This document shows positions 46,210-58,121 of a stretch of DNA of 64,000 nt, in pieces. How positions within the stretch are numbered: the first letter of the stretch is position 1; each line of letters opens with the position of its first letter. A model generated the notes under the pieces. That model searched no databases. It was not told the origin of the DNA and was given only the letters and a program-made list of their open reading frames with translations. Source of the stretch: Cladopsammia gracilis (lineage: Eukaryota > Cnidaria > Anthozoa > Scleractinia > Dendrophylliidae); assembly GCA_022457155.1 (NCBI GenBank), contig JAJGOT010000205.1, positions 671,001 through 735,000 on the forward strand, read 5' to 3'. Both the position numbers and the translations under genes were made by a program.

Positions 46210-47037
46210 CGGGTTTTGAGTTATGTAATGTTATGGTACCTTTTTCGTAAATCTATGGATAAAATCCTGATGTGCATGTAGCCATTCAAATTAACCCAAA
46301 CAGAACAGTATCTTTCCATGCTCCGATCCTGTTTTCGGGGGGTCTTATGTTTTCAATTTACTGTGGCAAATATAAAGAGGGAAACGGGGTGAATTTTCAC
46401 AAGTTTCGGACTTGACTCTCGGCTTCCTTTGGAAATTGATTTATTGAGTGGGTCACTTGAATTAGTCGCAATGGACATGATATTATTGACACAGGTGGTA
46501 GGGGAAGTCAGTACTTAAGGGATTTCTAAAAAGAGAAATTGTCAGTTCAACTAAGTGGAAATTATCCATAAAGCGATAAAGAAATTCCGGCGGAAAGCTT
46601 CAATGCTAACGTCATACTTTGCAATTTGTTGGTGGTCAGCTTCTTAAGAACCGGTCATCATTAAGTGGGGGGGGGGGGGGAGGAGCACTTAACTGAGAAT
46701 AAGTTCGGCCAAGAAGTTGTGGTCCTCCTTCATAAAGGTTTTAAAAATATCTGACCCTCCCCTAACTCGAATAAAAGAAAAGTGACCCGGCTCCCCAACG
46801 ACAAAATAGTACAACAGCGGTTTACAAAAAAGGTCCAGCGTTTCCTTTAGACAAAGGTCAAACTTTAATGGAATCAAAAATAGAGATATCGTCCTTTCCA
46901 TGTCCTGCATGTTCTACCAGATTTGGTAGTGCACAGGATGTCACTGATTTGTACTCCTTTGCTGTCACCATTATCATCGTCGTCGTCGTCGTCAACGTCA
47001 TCGTCCTTATCATAATCGTCGTTGTCGTTACAATCAT
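46210..47037. other. Intergenic with a G run and GTC-rich tract
   Basis: A G run lies at 46667-46680, and (CGT/GTC)-rich sequence at 46976-47030 precedes the next element. No supported exon. Confidence 0.4.
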
Positions 47038-47246
47038 TAGCGACCTTTAGATTGGACCACGAGTACGAGATTGAGTACGAGTACGAGTTTTCAAACCAAA
47101 TTCGTGTGCCTCATATAATTTCTTATCACACCAATCTTATCCCTAACGTTTGTTCATGTGTTAGTTCGGGGGATACAATTATCTCGAAATTCCAAAGTCG
47201 TACTCGTACGCGATTTCGTACTCGTAGTTAAATCTAAAGGTCGCTA
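47038..47246. mobile_element. 209-bp MITE with TAGCGACCTTTAG ends and GTACGA units
   Basis: TAGCGACCTTTAGATTGGAC at the left pairs with TTAAATCTAAAGGTCGCTA at the right. Inside each arm GAGTACGAGTACGAG and complementary CGTACTCGTA units repeat. It sits in GTC-rich low-complexity DNA, which hides any target duplication. Confidence 0.75.
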
Positions 47247-48328
47247 TTGTCGTCATCGTCGCTGTCGCCGTCACCCTCGCTGTCATCTTCATCTATTCAC
47301 TTTGTTCTTCAACATCTATTGCTTCATCCTCATGCATCAAGCCGGTCCTCGTCGCCAATTTCCTCCAGCACTACATCATCTCCGTATTCTTCATCTGATT
47401 CTTCATCCTCGACATCATCTTCTTCATTGTCTATCACATCTGTGTTAACCAATGATCTTGCAATGTGGACAGCAACAATGTCTTCTTTGTCTTGTTTCAA
47501 TGTGCTCCTTGAACAGCTGATACCGTGTTTGTCTAGATTGAGAGGAGACTTTCAACTTTCTAAGCCGCCCTTCCCTATACATAAGTATTCAATCCTCGCG
47601 TAGTCATCGTATGTTTTGCTTCTTTCTTTTCTTTGAATCCTTGTCTTTGATTCTTCACGCACGTTTCTTTTTATTGAGCTGCGGATCTCCAAGGTGGCAG
47701 ACGTAATTCTTGACAAAATGGTCATTTACTATGTATTCTTTGCTAAATCTCTGAATGGCACTTGGTTCATTTAGTAGAAATGGATGCATAGTTGTTACAT
47801 AGGTTTCTGTAAAGAGTATAATTGCTTTTGATATTAAAAGATATAATAATATATTTTATTTAAATGCATGTTTGTCGGTATCCATGTTACCCTCATTAAA
47901 CATTTTCCGCAGCTGATCTGAGTCCTTGGTTGAAAATCATCCACAGCTCTGTCGTTTGCTGTAGTGTTGTTCACGTGACAGTAATGGAATCCTTCCCTGT
48001 TCCTGTGTGGATAGGGACGCCTCACAGGGCCTAGCTTTCGTATTGACGTTTTCTGACAGAAATCGCACTCTTTACCATCTAAGAATGCAAATATGCATAT
48101 ACTCTTTAAGGAAAAGCACGCGAGGTTTACTCAAGAAAAACTTCAGTAATACAGGTAGACATCTATAAATTTCTGAGAAACAGAATATTGTAAGAAAGAA
48201 AAAAATAGGCAAAGAACTAGCCTTGAGTCTACAGTTATTTTGTGTGTGTTCTTTAAAATTGGGATGTTATTTTATCTTCTGAGCTAAGTCACATAACTGC
48301 CTTTCCTGTATTCAAAGACCAGTTCTCC

Positions 48329-48521
48329 AATAGGCCATTTGCACGATGGCGTCATTTGACTACAACTACCAGAATTCATTTCGTTTTTCCTTTCTTATTT
48401 AAATTTTGCAATCCCAGTGCGGTTTAAATAACAATAGCCCTAATTTGCACCACAAAACAAAAAACTGAAGGATTCTGGTAGTTGTAGCGGTCATATGACG
48501 TCATCGTGCAAATGACCTATT
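48329..48521. mobile_element. AATAGGCCATTTGCACGATG family MITE, copy 2
   Basis: Same ends and same interior as 14318-14507, in the opposite orientation. The left arm has TGGCGTCA where copy 1 has TGACGTCA; the right arm keeps TGACGTCA. Confidence 0.85.
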
Positions 48522-48619
48522 ATGTAATGTGCATAAAAAAATGCTTTATCTTGGAGAAGTACACATAGCCTGGCACAAGTGTATCAGTCAGTTTTTGTTG
48601 AAATGTTACCTTCTTGGCT

Positions 48620-49361
48620 GTATCAAAAAAGAATTTACTGAAGAGTGCCACAAGGAGGCAAGGCGCCAGTACACGGTCCGCCAGGAAGTCGAGAAGGTGA
48701 TGAGCAAAACACAGCAACTGGACAACACAAAAAACCCTTCCACAGCTGGTTACCTACTGAGGGAGAACCACACATTAAGCCCCATGATTCCAGCATTATA
48801 AAAATGAACTTGAATCGAATCGATTATGTGGAAAAATCTGTGCAGGAAATTGAACACAAAGTGAAGAGTGATCTGCAATCAGCAATTCTTGCAAACGAAA
48901 AATTAAAGCTGGCCGAAAAACGTCACATAAGTTTGACGAGGACGTTATTTCTGAGCTGCTTCAGTTTAAGGTCGTTTAAAACCAAGCTGGCTACCACGAG
49001 ATCAAAGTTAACTTAGAGCTTGGAAGGAAAGCCTCGAATCTCTTTCAGGTTGATTTTGGAGTCTTCAAGAAAAAATCGCGATCCAAAAAACAGAATAAAC
49101 ACCGTGCGGCAAAACGTAAGGCTATGCATGCATACCTCTCAGAAGAAGTCGGAGGTTCTAAAAAAGATCGCCTCTGGTTTAGACGAAGAATCTCTCTGTA
49201 AAAATCACATAGAAAACGAACTTGTTTTAAAACTGAACAAAAGAAAAAGGAAATGGGTGGAATTATTGCTATGCCAAAATTGTACACCTCGGCTAAGCAG
49301 TGACGCGAAGAACTACCTCTCAGGCATACTAGACAAGAATCGGAGGCAACGCTGCAACTAG
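48620..49361 (+). pseudogene. Decayed coding stretch, unrecognised
   Basis: Three adjacent open stretches in different frames have protein-like composition: CHKEARRQYTVRQEVEKVMS, then a charged helical segment (NRIDYVEKSVQEIEHKVKSD), then a Lys/Arg-rich tract with NELVLKLNKRKRKW and LSSDAKNYLSGILD. They read like one protein broken by frameshifts, possibly with a coiled coil. I recognise no family and no splice sites that would join them cleanly. It could equally be a chance run of open frames. Confidence 0.3.
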
Positions 49362-49374
49362 TAGTTACCACGGC

Positions 49375-49450
49375 GATGACGACGACGACCATGATGATGA
49401 TGCTGGATTATGATGATGGTGATGAGAGATATGATGAAGAAGACGACTGC
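49375..49450. repeat. GAT/GAC-rich imperfect microsatellite
   Basis: GATGACGACGACGACC followed by ATGATGATG and GATGATGGTGATGAG units. No gene. Confidence 0.7.
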
Positions 49451-49570
49451 AGTGTTGTTGAAGCAGCCACAGTCTGAATAAGGCCAGTGCGGGAGTATTC
49501 GTCAGATGATGATTGCGGTCCACACTGGGACAGCTCCCCAACTTCCATGCCATACCTGAACCATGTATCA

Positions 49571-49608
49571 CAACCTCGTTCCCAGGAAAAGCCCTGAGAA
49601 TGAGGTTG
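49571..49608. mobile_element. 38-bp foldback element with exact 9-bp TSD
   Basis: CAACCTCGTTCCCAGG at the left pairs with CCTGAGAATGAGGTTG at the right around a six-base centre. CATGTATCA lies directly outside both ends (49562-49570 and 49609-49617). Ends match the 97-bp element at 33965-34061. At 38 bp it is little more than two termini. Confidence 0.8.
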
Positions 49609-49759
49609 CATGTATCAGACTAATATCCAAATCAGAAGTTTTATATATTTATATGACAAATTTTATTCTCGAAGAAAATATTTTGTCAGGTTCAAAAATT
49701 AGAGCTTGTTGTTAGGTGTTATTAGATTTAATCATCATTGAAAAGCATCCATGTCCAAT

Positions 49760-50020
49760 ACTGTCGACCTGATACGACCCGAAAAAATCAAAGTTCGATC
49801 CGTACGGATCGACAAAATGAGACGAACCGTAAATTGTGGTTGTCGACCCGAAAATTGCATCTCATTAGAGACGCATGCCAGATGAGAGACCATGGGAACG
49901 AGGTTAACAGGCCCTCTTGAAGGTTGTCGACTCGTACGAGTCGTTCGGATCGACAAAACTACTGTCGACCCGAAAGACAGACTTGTCGATCCGAAAAATG
50001 CATCTCATTAAGAAGAGATG
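49760..50020. repeat. Imperfect duplication of TGTCGACCCGAAAA-type sequence
   Basis: Two similar blocks (about 49760-49866 and 49918-50010) both contain CGTACGAGTC or GATCCGTACGGATCGAC palindromes and end TGTCGAYCCGAAAAxTGCAT then CTCATTA. They lie next to the minisatellite. Function unknown. Confidence 0.55.
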
Positions 50021-50037
50021 CGAGTTAGATTAATGCC

Positions 50038-51196
50038 GTATATGTATATTCCTCGTTCTAAAAGCGTGTTACACGAAAGGTAAATGGAGTATATGTATAT
50101 TCCTCGTTCTAAAAGCGTGTTACACGAAAGGTAAATGGAGTATATGTATATCCCTCGTTCTAAAAGCGTGTTACACGAAAGGTAAATGGAGTATATGTAT
50201 ATTCCTCGTTCTAAAAGCGTGTTACACGAAAGGTAAATGGAGTATATGTATATTCCTCGTTCTAAAAGCGTGTTACACGAAAAGTAAATGAAGTATATGT
50301 ATATTCCTCGTTCTAAAAGCGTATTAGACGAAAGGTGTATATGTATATTACTCGTTCTAAAAGCGTGTTACACGAAAGGTAAATGGAGTATATATATATA
50401 TCCCTCGTTCTAAAAGCGTGTTACACGAAAGGTAAATGGAGTATATGCATATTACTCGTTGTAAAAGCGTGTTACACGAAAGGTAAATGGAGTATATGTA
50501 TATTCCTCGTTCTAAAAGCGTGTTACACGAAAAGTAAATGAAGTATATGTATATTCCTCGTTCTAAAAGCGTACTAGACGAAAGGTGTATATGTATATTA
50601 CTCGTTCTAAAAGCGTGTTACACGAAAGGTAAATGGAGTATATATATATTCCTCGTTCTAAAAGCGTGTTACACGAAAGGTAAATGGAGTATATGTATAT
50701 TCCTCGTTCTAAAAGCGTGTTACACGAAAGGTAAATGGAGTATATGTGTATTCCTCGTTCTAAAAGCGTGTTACACGAAAGGTAAATGGAGTATATGTAT
50801 ATTCCTCGTTCTAAAAGCGTGTTACACGAAAGGTAAATGGAGTATATGTATATTCCTCGTTCTAAAAGCGTGTTACACGAAAAGTAAATGAAGTATATGT
50901 ATATTCCTCGTTCTAAAAGCGTATTAGACGAAAGGTGTATATGTATATTACTCGTTCTAAAAGCGTGTTACACGAAAGGTAAATGGAATATATATATATA
51001 TTCCTCGTTCTAAAAGCGTGTTACACGAAAGGTAAATGGAGTATATGTATATTCCTCGTTCTAAAAGCGTGTTACACGAAAGGTCAATGGAGTATATGTG
51101 TATTCCTCGTTCTAAAAGCGTGTTACACGAAAGGTAAATGGAGTATATGTATATTCCTCGTTCTAAAAGCGTGTTACACGAAAGGTAAATGGAGTA
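50038..51196. repeat. 51-bp minisatellite, 23 copies with higher-order pattern
   Basis: The unit is GTATATGTATATTCCTCGTT plus CTAAAAGCGTGTTACACGAA and AGGTAAATGGA. The CCTCGTTC word starts at 50051, 50102, 50153 and so on, mostly every 51 bases. A variant pair (AAAGTAAATGAAG, then GTATTAGACG or GTACTAGACG with a 44-bp step) recurs at copies 6/7, 11/12 and 18/19, showing block duplications of about 250 and 350 bp. As 51 is a multiple of three, long open frames arise on both strands (IFLVLKACYTKGKWSIC repeats); they lack any start, flank or codon evidence and I do not regard them as genes. Confidence 0.97.
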
Positions 51197-53590
51197 CCCT
51201 CTTGAAAAGGCCCGGCAAATGCTCGCAAATGCCAAATTTGTTGGGCTCAACATCGTTGCAGGTATGTCACTCATGAAAGAAAACATAAAGCTTTTACTGT
51301 AAGTACGGCTTCATGGGGAGATTTAATCCTTGTGGTCATAGAAGGTGATTTAATCCCATTAGTAATTAATTAATTAGTACTTTTTTCTGGTTTCCTTTCA
51401 ATTTGCTAACAGTTCTTGACACTGAAAGCAGATTCTCGGACCTAGTGCGGTGTTGAGGTGTGAAAATTGAGGTGTGTTTGGAATGCTAGAACTTAATTCT
51501 AGTAAATTGCATGGGGTACTTAAAGTCGAAGCTTTATGTGTCGTTTGTGCTCAAACAGTTCAGACAAGGTCCAACAATTTTGGTTGAGACACTTGCAATG
51601 CTGAAATCTCCATGGATACAATGTGTGGTGCGTTTGTTTGTACGTAATTTGTAAATCACGCGCGAGAGAGGCAGTACTACATGGATTGTAATAAGGTAAC
51701 TTCAGTCCATCATATCTCTTTCACGAACATATAGCGACCTGTGTTTCTTTTATTAAATTTTTCGAAACAATGCTTGGTAAGCAACAATTATAGAAAGTTT
51801 AAAAAAAATCGTTTGTCAACTTTTATTTCTGAGGAATCACCTTAATTGGATCTTTGCAGTGGCATTAGAGTCGAGACTGAAAAAGCATCCGGTCTGATTA
51901 AAGTAAAGAAAATCCCGTTTTCAACTATTTTAAGCTTTCCTGCGATATCCAGCCGATATAAACATGTGTACTAGACTTTTGCTGACCCCAGCAACAGAAC
52001 ACAACAACAACCGCTTATTTTCATGAGGGGAGTGAATGATTACGTTAAAAACGCTGATACAAGAAGACAACTATATTATCTAAACTACATTAAACTATAA
52101 ACTGTATTAGCAAGAGAACATTTTATTTTCTCTTGATATTAGCTAAACCTTCTAATCTAATTGTAAATACATTACATCTAAGAACTACTAAATACTAATT
52201 AATCAAATTAATCAAATCAGAGAAAACGGAAACGTTTAAGTGTCGGAACGAGTTTGGCGTTCCTATGTCTGTAGCGAGTTCCATAAAATGGCCCTATGTG
52301 TGTAAGCTCTTTCTCAGAAACTCACGTTGCGGTTTAGTGAGTGCGAGATTGGTTTGATAGTTTCTTAGATTTGTTATCAAGGAGAACATCTGAGATGGAA
52401 ACCGCAAGTGTCGGGATATTCAGGCGATGGGCCGAAAAAGTCACATGAATATTATGGAAGCTGGCTTTATACCAGGTAAGCAAGTTACCTCGAGGAGGTA
52501 CTCTCTTATTTGACGTTAATAACGGGGACGTGCGGCCCGATAGGATGTGGTTTTCATTAATTTTGTCTTAATGGAGTATCTTTTCATGGCCTAATGTCTT
52601 AAACAGGATAAGCATATATATTAATTTATGAAACCTCACCACAAGCCGAATTTTACAGTTTTTTTTTGTTGGCGTCGACTTCCGTTGAATTCGGCATTGA
52701 TGCTACAACAAAGCCAATGTGACAATTTGTAACCGTAAACTGAGTCAAATTTATTGGGTTTCTTGCATGTATCTCTGGCTCAATTCAGGGGATCGCTTTC
52801 ATTTGAGTACGCTTTGTAAGATTTCTTTATCCTGCATAAGTTGGTTATCAAAAAACATATTTTGGTGTGATGACGTCATAAATGGTACAAGGACTGTGGC
52901 CCCTCCCTCACAGGCGGATTTGGTGTCAATGGGTTTAACAGCATTTGATGAATGCCACCAAGTTGACCATTTCCCTAGCTATTTCACACAGTGAAACAAT
53001 AAGCAGACAAGACCACGAGATAAATTAAAGATAGAAAATTGCATTCCGGGCTAAGCACCGATGTTAGTTTTTTTAAACTAGGCACTAGCCTAGTATTTAG
53101 GGTGAAGGCAGGAGCATAAATCTAAATCAACTCGAACTCAACTCGGATCTCACCTCACCCTCAATTCGGTCCTCTATCTCAAAGCTCATTACAGCGGTTT
53201 TAAATTGAGTATCGAAAGTAATTTTGCAATCGCTTAGGTTTCCCATTCAGCTACAATTTGTGATTGGCTCGCGCCACTTTCTCAATCAATCAAATAACCT
53301 GTTCCAAGCGTTCAGATAGTGGGGAGTAAAGGATAGGTGGTGTGCAAAAGGAAAAATATCGCCAGTGTCCGCTCTCCCAGTCTTCCCTCGTTTTTCCCGC
53401 TCGTTCGCACGCCGGCTTTTAGCTGCTCCCCAGGCCCACAATGTTAACGCCTGGAACTGGCTACCAATCAGAAGAAAAAGAAAAAGAAATAATTCAAATT
53501 ATATTAAGAGACGACGAGAGAAATATTGAGATAACAAATGGTAGGAATTCCCGATTTGTGCTTCAAACCACTATTAAGGTATTCCCTTAT
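51197..53590. other. Intergenic, mostly unrecognised
   Basis: A piece of the AGCGGTTTTCAATTGAG repeat family lies at about 53193-53290. A 23-codon open stretch (51192-51261, EYPLEKARQMLANAKFVG) ends at a GTATGT donor directly beside the minisatellite and is considered among the findings. No other exon or bounded element. Confidence 0.4.
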
Positions 53591-53807
53591 GAAAAAGAAA
53601 GGGGAGCCTGGATCTACTCATAACGCCCCGATACCAAGAACCTCGTGGTTCCATGATGCTCATGAAAAAGAAAGGGGGCCTGGATCTACTCATAAGGCCC
53701 CGATACCAAGAACCTCGTGGTTCCATGATGCTCATGAAAAAGAAAGGGGGCCTGGATCTACTCATAAGGCCCCGATACCAAGAACCTCGTGGTTCCATGA
53801 TGCTCAT
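53591..53807. repeat. 73-bp tandem repeat, 3 copies
   Basis: Units begin GAAAAAGAAAGGGG at 53591, 53664 and 53736 and contain CCTGGATCTACTCATAA and AGAACCTCGTGGTTCCATGA. Copies 2 and 3 are nearly identical. Open frames on both strands reflect the near-multiple-of-three period. Confidence 0.95.
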
Positions 53808-54354
53808 TCAGATATATACAATAGAGTAGTCAGTAGAAGCTACACCCAAATGCAGGGTAGGGCGAGGGGAGGAAAACTCATAGATTTTTCACTTCGTCTG
53901 TTAATATATCTAAATTGTTTCTTCAGGCGGTCCCAGTATAATTCTCATTCAGTATTTCACAGAAATAAATTTTACTAATGTAAAATGTAACAAAATTGAC
54001 GCAAAATGTAATAAAGCAGTCAAAGCGAAATGTGATAACTTCTTGACGGAAAATTAATAACTTTTACAACGCTAATGTAATAACGCAAATGTAATAACTC
54101 TCAACAAGTGCTCTCAAATATGATATTGACATGTACATTCAATGTTGTTCAATCGGTGGCAGAAGGTAACGTAGGCTTTACGTAATTTAAGTTCTTAAGG
54201 TGTACATTTACACCAAAATAGTGTTTATATCAACTCATAGACTCGAAGAGTGATACATACTACACCAAAAGGTGTGTTTTATTTTATTTTATAAATAATT
54301 TTGGGCCTGTAATAAGGTCAACATTTAAACCGTTTGGAAACTCTGTGCTGTGAA

Positions 54355-54592
54355 AGCGGAATATGGAGCAAACGCTTTCTCGTCATCATCATTGTCATTA
54401 TCATCTAACGGGATGTAAACCGTTTTGGTCTAAAAAAGGCATGATTTGCCTTCTGATTTCAGACATGGTACAGAAATTGCCGTTTTTGCCCGAAGAAGAC
54501 AATTATACGTGAACTAGAAGGGTACGAAGAATATATTTTGGTCTTAAACATACGGTTAGGTTTTCGACTTCTGGGCTGTAAATCTACATTAA
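54355..54592 (-). repeat. LINE 3' end, copy of a ~220-bp direct repeat
   Basis: Roughly 90% identical to 58122-58340 in the same orientation. On the minus strand it begins near TGTAGATTTACAGCCCAG and ends in a GATGATAATGAC-type simple tail and AAAGCGTTTGCTC. This is most easily read as the 3' untranslated region and tail of the LINE whose coding part is at 54592-57711. Confidence 0.65.
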
Positions 54593-57500
54593 TTGGTTAA
54601 TTGTATATAATGGTGGAAACTCTGTGAAAGCGGAATATGTCGTCGTTGGGAAAGGTTCCATGACCATCCCACTCTGAGCACTTCCTTGAGTGTGTTCTTG
54701 GAGATTATACTCCCAGTAGCGTTTGAGTTATGATCCTTGTTGCTATGCCTCGTGTGCTTTGGTTGGCGCCATGACCAAACTTGATGTCTGCGGACTCTGT
54801 CTTCCTCTGTGGTGTTGTTTCTCATCCAAATTAGAGCATCTTCATAAGCCTCAGATTCCACCCGGAAAGAGCTGGTCCTGCCCTGCCTTCCTGCACACCA
54901 ATGAAATGTTATCCTCTTGCTATATGCCACACTGCACCACCCCAAGCTGAGATATTGATAATATTTGCCTACTTGGACTCTAGGAATTAGGGCACTTCAG
55001 CGTTATTAATAGCTTTGTTCTGTTCACGCCAAGTTCTGTCACCTACTGAATCGACCAGTAAGGGCTTGCCATTATATGCTACCCAGGGATCTGCTTTTAT
55101 GTTGTTCACTGGTACCACTTCCTCCAGTAAGTCCTTTGCTGCTTTAGTCCACGGAATGCGGGATCCCTGCGGCTCTGAAGCTCATTGTATAGTGGGTGAC
55201 TCTCTGTTGTCAGTGCTCTGAAGTATTCCTGAGTCACCTGGAGTTTCCAATTTTGCTGCATGTTTAAAAACCCATTGTAGTGAAGGATGGCTTCCCAGCT
55301 GTTTTAGCGGTTGCCAAGATATAACTCGAAGTGCTTGGCATAGGACTCGGTCCATATTTGCAAACTGTGTGTCTGAAATTGGCGCACACAGATGCAGTCC
55401 ATATTGCTGTCTGCTCAGTACTGTAACGTTGCTCGAACCAATTGGGCCCAGCTGCTGAGTTTGATGTTTTGTCTTGTAGCATATCTAATGAGCCCAAGGG
55501 CAGATTAGGCCTTTCTGATGTTTCTGCTTATGTGATTGATCATACTGAGCCTGCATCAATCATCTCGTCCAGGAATGTGACTTGCATTTCCTGCCTCACC
55601 GGTTGGCCTTCATAAGTCAGTGTGAATAGGTTACGGTTGACCCGACCTAGTGACACCAGCGTGCAGCATACCTTTTCCGGTTCGATTTTCACGTGATTAC
55701 TTAATTTCTGTCCAAACCTGCAGCTTCTGACTTGCTTGTTGGAGGTTTGCTACAGCCTCCACAGGAGAGTGGCTTGCACAGCTAATGATAATGTCGTCGA
55801 CATATGAATAAGGATCTGTGTTATCGCTTCGCGTCCAATCGATTGCATCGGCAGTGTAGATGTTAAACACGACACAGCTCAGAGGGGAACCTTGCCTTGT
55901 CCAGTATTGAGAGGATCCATCTGACCATGACTTCTGAGATCTCATACTTTATCATTGTATCAGCAAGAGTGGGAATGTGCACACAGTTATAGGCGTCTTT
56001 CAGATCCCAGGCCCAAAGCAAAATGTTCCTTGTCCTGGCGGGCCTTTCTGCAGGGTGTAAATGAGTGCCTCGACGTTGACGGTTAATGAGCGTTTAGGTC
56101 TGGTACCTTCTACTTCCTTGGGTAGCCAGTAACTCTCTTTTCCGCTATCTTCTCACAAAGTTTGAACAATGTGTTGGCCATGGTTATTATGCGATAGCCT
56201 TTAAGGGTCCAGTAGTCCTTATTTGGCTTTGGCAAGACACTGAGATTATAGTCCCGCCAATCCACAGGGATGAAACCTTCTTTGAAAGTGCTGTTGATGA
56301 GGTCTGTGAGGTCGTTTAACAGCTATACATCCCCAGCGATAGACTTGAGATTTGAATAGGTCACCTTATCGGGATCAGGTGTAATGTCTTTGCCTATATT
56401 GTTGAGGATGTTAGTTATTTCTGCTACAGTGACCTTGGGTTCCAAATCCCAGATTTTGCGCCTGGGTATTCTCTAATTTAATACATCCAATTTTCTCTTT
56501 AACTGATCCTCAGCTCCTTCCTGTAGTTGACCCTGATATCTTATCAGAAAATCTTTCCCCTTATCTTGGTCTGTTCTTAAAGAATTGTCATTATCATCAA
56601 GAACTTCCTAGGTGAAGGGCGCCACTTTGTGATACAATCTTCTTTAGTACTTTAGCCAGTTTCCAGGACTTGCTATCTACAGAGTGGTCCACCGGATCAC
56701 AGTTTTCGCAAAAAGGCATTCAAACTTTTCTGACGAGCTTCGTTTGCAGTGCTGTTGTAGTCATCAAGTGGAAGGCCTGTCCCTTTCTTCGATAACATCC
56801 AGTGGTTTGCGCTGTTTTTTCGCTCCAACATACTCCTTGCTCGCCCGGAGTTTCCTCTCCCATGCCACTCTTACTTGCAAGTCTTCCATCCATGGATGAG
56901 AGCTCTCCTGCTGGTTAGGTTTAACTTGTAGCTTGGACGCCCATACTTTGGAGACAAAATCACCCTTGATAGCATAAATGAACTTTTCTGGAGACCTCTT
57001 CTGTGCTTGACTAGGTTTGTGCAGTTTGATGAGTATGGGTCGACGATCACTTTCTAGTAATGGGAGCTTCGAGTACAGTCAATGAGGTTTCAGATACCAG
57101 TCCTGGTGAGGCTATGGTGATATCGATGCCGGTGTCAGAGTCACCAGTTCTGCTATTCTGGTAGGACCATAAGTGTTGAGCAAACAGCAGTCTAGCTGGT
57201 CTAGGATACTAGACTTGCTGTTGTAATCACTGTCACACCAGAAGGGGAATCTTGCATTATAGTCTCCAGTAATTATGACTCTTTCACCCAGTGAGAGTAT
57301 CGGTGTGAGGGTGTAGGTGTCCCTTTCCAATCTTCTTCTCTTTTCAGAGAATCCCCAATTCAAGAACATAGATGTTTACCATGATGTGCTGTTTGCCACT
57401 GTGGGAGAAGGCAACTGCTAGTGTTTCCACACGATTGTAGGTTTGGGGCGTACTCACTTGGCAGCATTCCATAGTGTTTTTTATAATTGTTAACATGCCT

Positions 57501-57711
57501 GGTTTAGCATTAACGCCTTCAAAAGATGGTGCAAAGAAGACTTTGTGGCCATGATAGCTTGGCTTCTCCTTGATCTTAGTCTCTTACAGGGCGACAATGT
57601 TATTTGTTTGCAGTAGTTGTTTCACAACGTGCTGTCTTTGTTTGTGGCTCCTGATATTCCATGCCACCAAGTGTAGTGATCTTTGATCTAGTCTTACCAG
57701 TTTAGTCATGC
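54592..57711 (-). pseudogene. Decayed non-LTR retrotransposon (endonuclease, RT, RNase H)
   Basis: Minus-strand remnants appear in LINE order. Near 57700 the frame reads LHLVAWNIRSHKQRQHV, the start of an APE-type endonuclease, with an in-frame stop soon after. At 57112-57369 GDYNARFPFWCDSDYNS is a later endonuclease motif. At 55697-55945 QGSPLSCVVFNIYTADAIDW and DPYSYVDDIIISC are reverse transcriptase motifs, with YVDD as the catalytic box. At 54589-54945 AYSKRITFHWCAGRQG and SSFRVESEAYEDALIWMR look like RNase H. Frameshifts and stops separate the pieces, so it is inactive. An RNase H after the RT points to the I/R1-like LINE groups. No ORF1 was seen. Confidence 0.85.
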
Positions 57712-58121
57712 GGCTGCGTGTGCCCCCCCCCCCCCCCCGGCACCACGCTGAACTGGGCGTTGACCACTATTGGAGTGCTTAGGGTCAAGCGTTGCATATT
57801 TGTCACTGCGCTGTGTTCATAAATAAGTGCATACTGTAAAGGTCACCTATAGCCCAGCGCTCGACTATAGGAAGGCATCCAAGCCACGGCCCGTGTTCGC
57901 GACAGAATAACCCCCTGCCATTCATCCCCTAAGCACGCTGGTCACACTGTGCGATTGGGCTTTATTACGGGGTGAGCTCCCCGCCTTCCTATCCGGTAAC
58001 CCTGGAAGGACGACTAAAGGGTTGCTCGCACTTGTCGAAGGTGCGACCCTAAGACTCGTGGAGTGCGGGAATGTCTCACTACTCCCGTGCAGGTCCGTCA
58101 GACCTGCCCACTGCCCACAGA
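57712..58121 (-). other. Probable LINE 5' untranslated region
   Basis: GC-rich non-coding sequence immediately upstream of the endonuclease start, including a 16-base C run (57723-57738). It begins right after the second copy of the direct repeat, as expected for the LINE 5' end. Confidence 0.5.

Noticed and set aside
50538..51276. Open frames of 97-117 codons in the minisatellite, on both strands, with 17-residue repeats
   Set aside because: They arise because the 51-bp unit is a multiple of three and free of stops. No start context, flanking exon or independent coding signal supports them.
53574..53978. Open frames on both strands across the 73-bp tandem repeat
   Set aside because: Repeat artefacts; the same words translate on both strands and flanks have no coding character.
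54723..57000. Plus-strand open frames across 54.7-57.0 kb
   Set aside because: They are antisense to the LINE; only the minus strand shows ordered endonuclease, reverse transcriptase and RNase H motifs.
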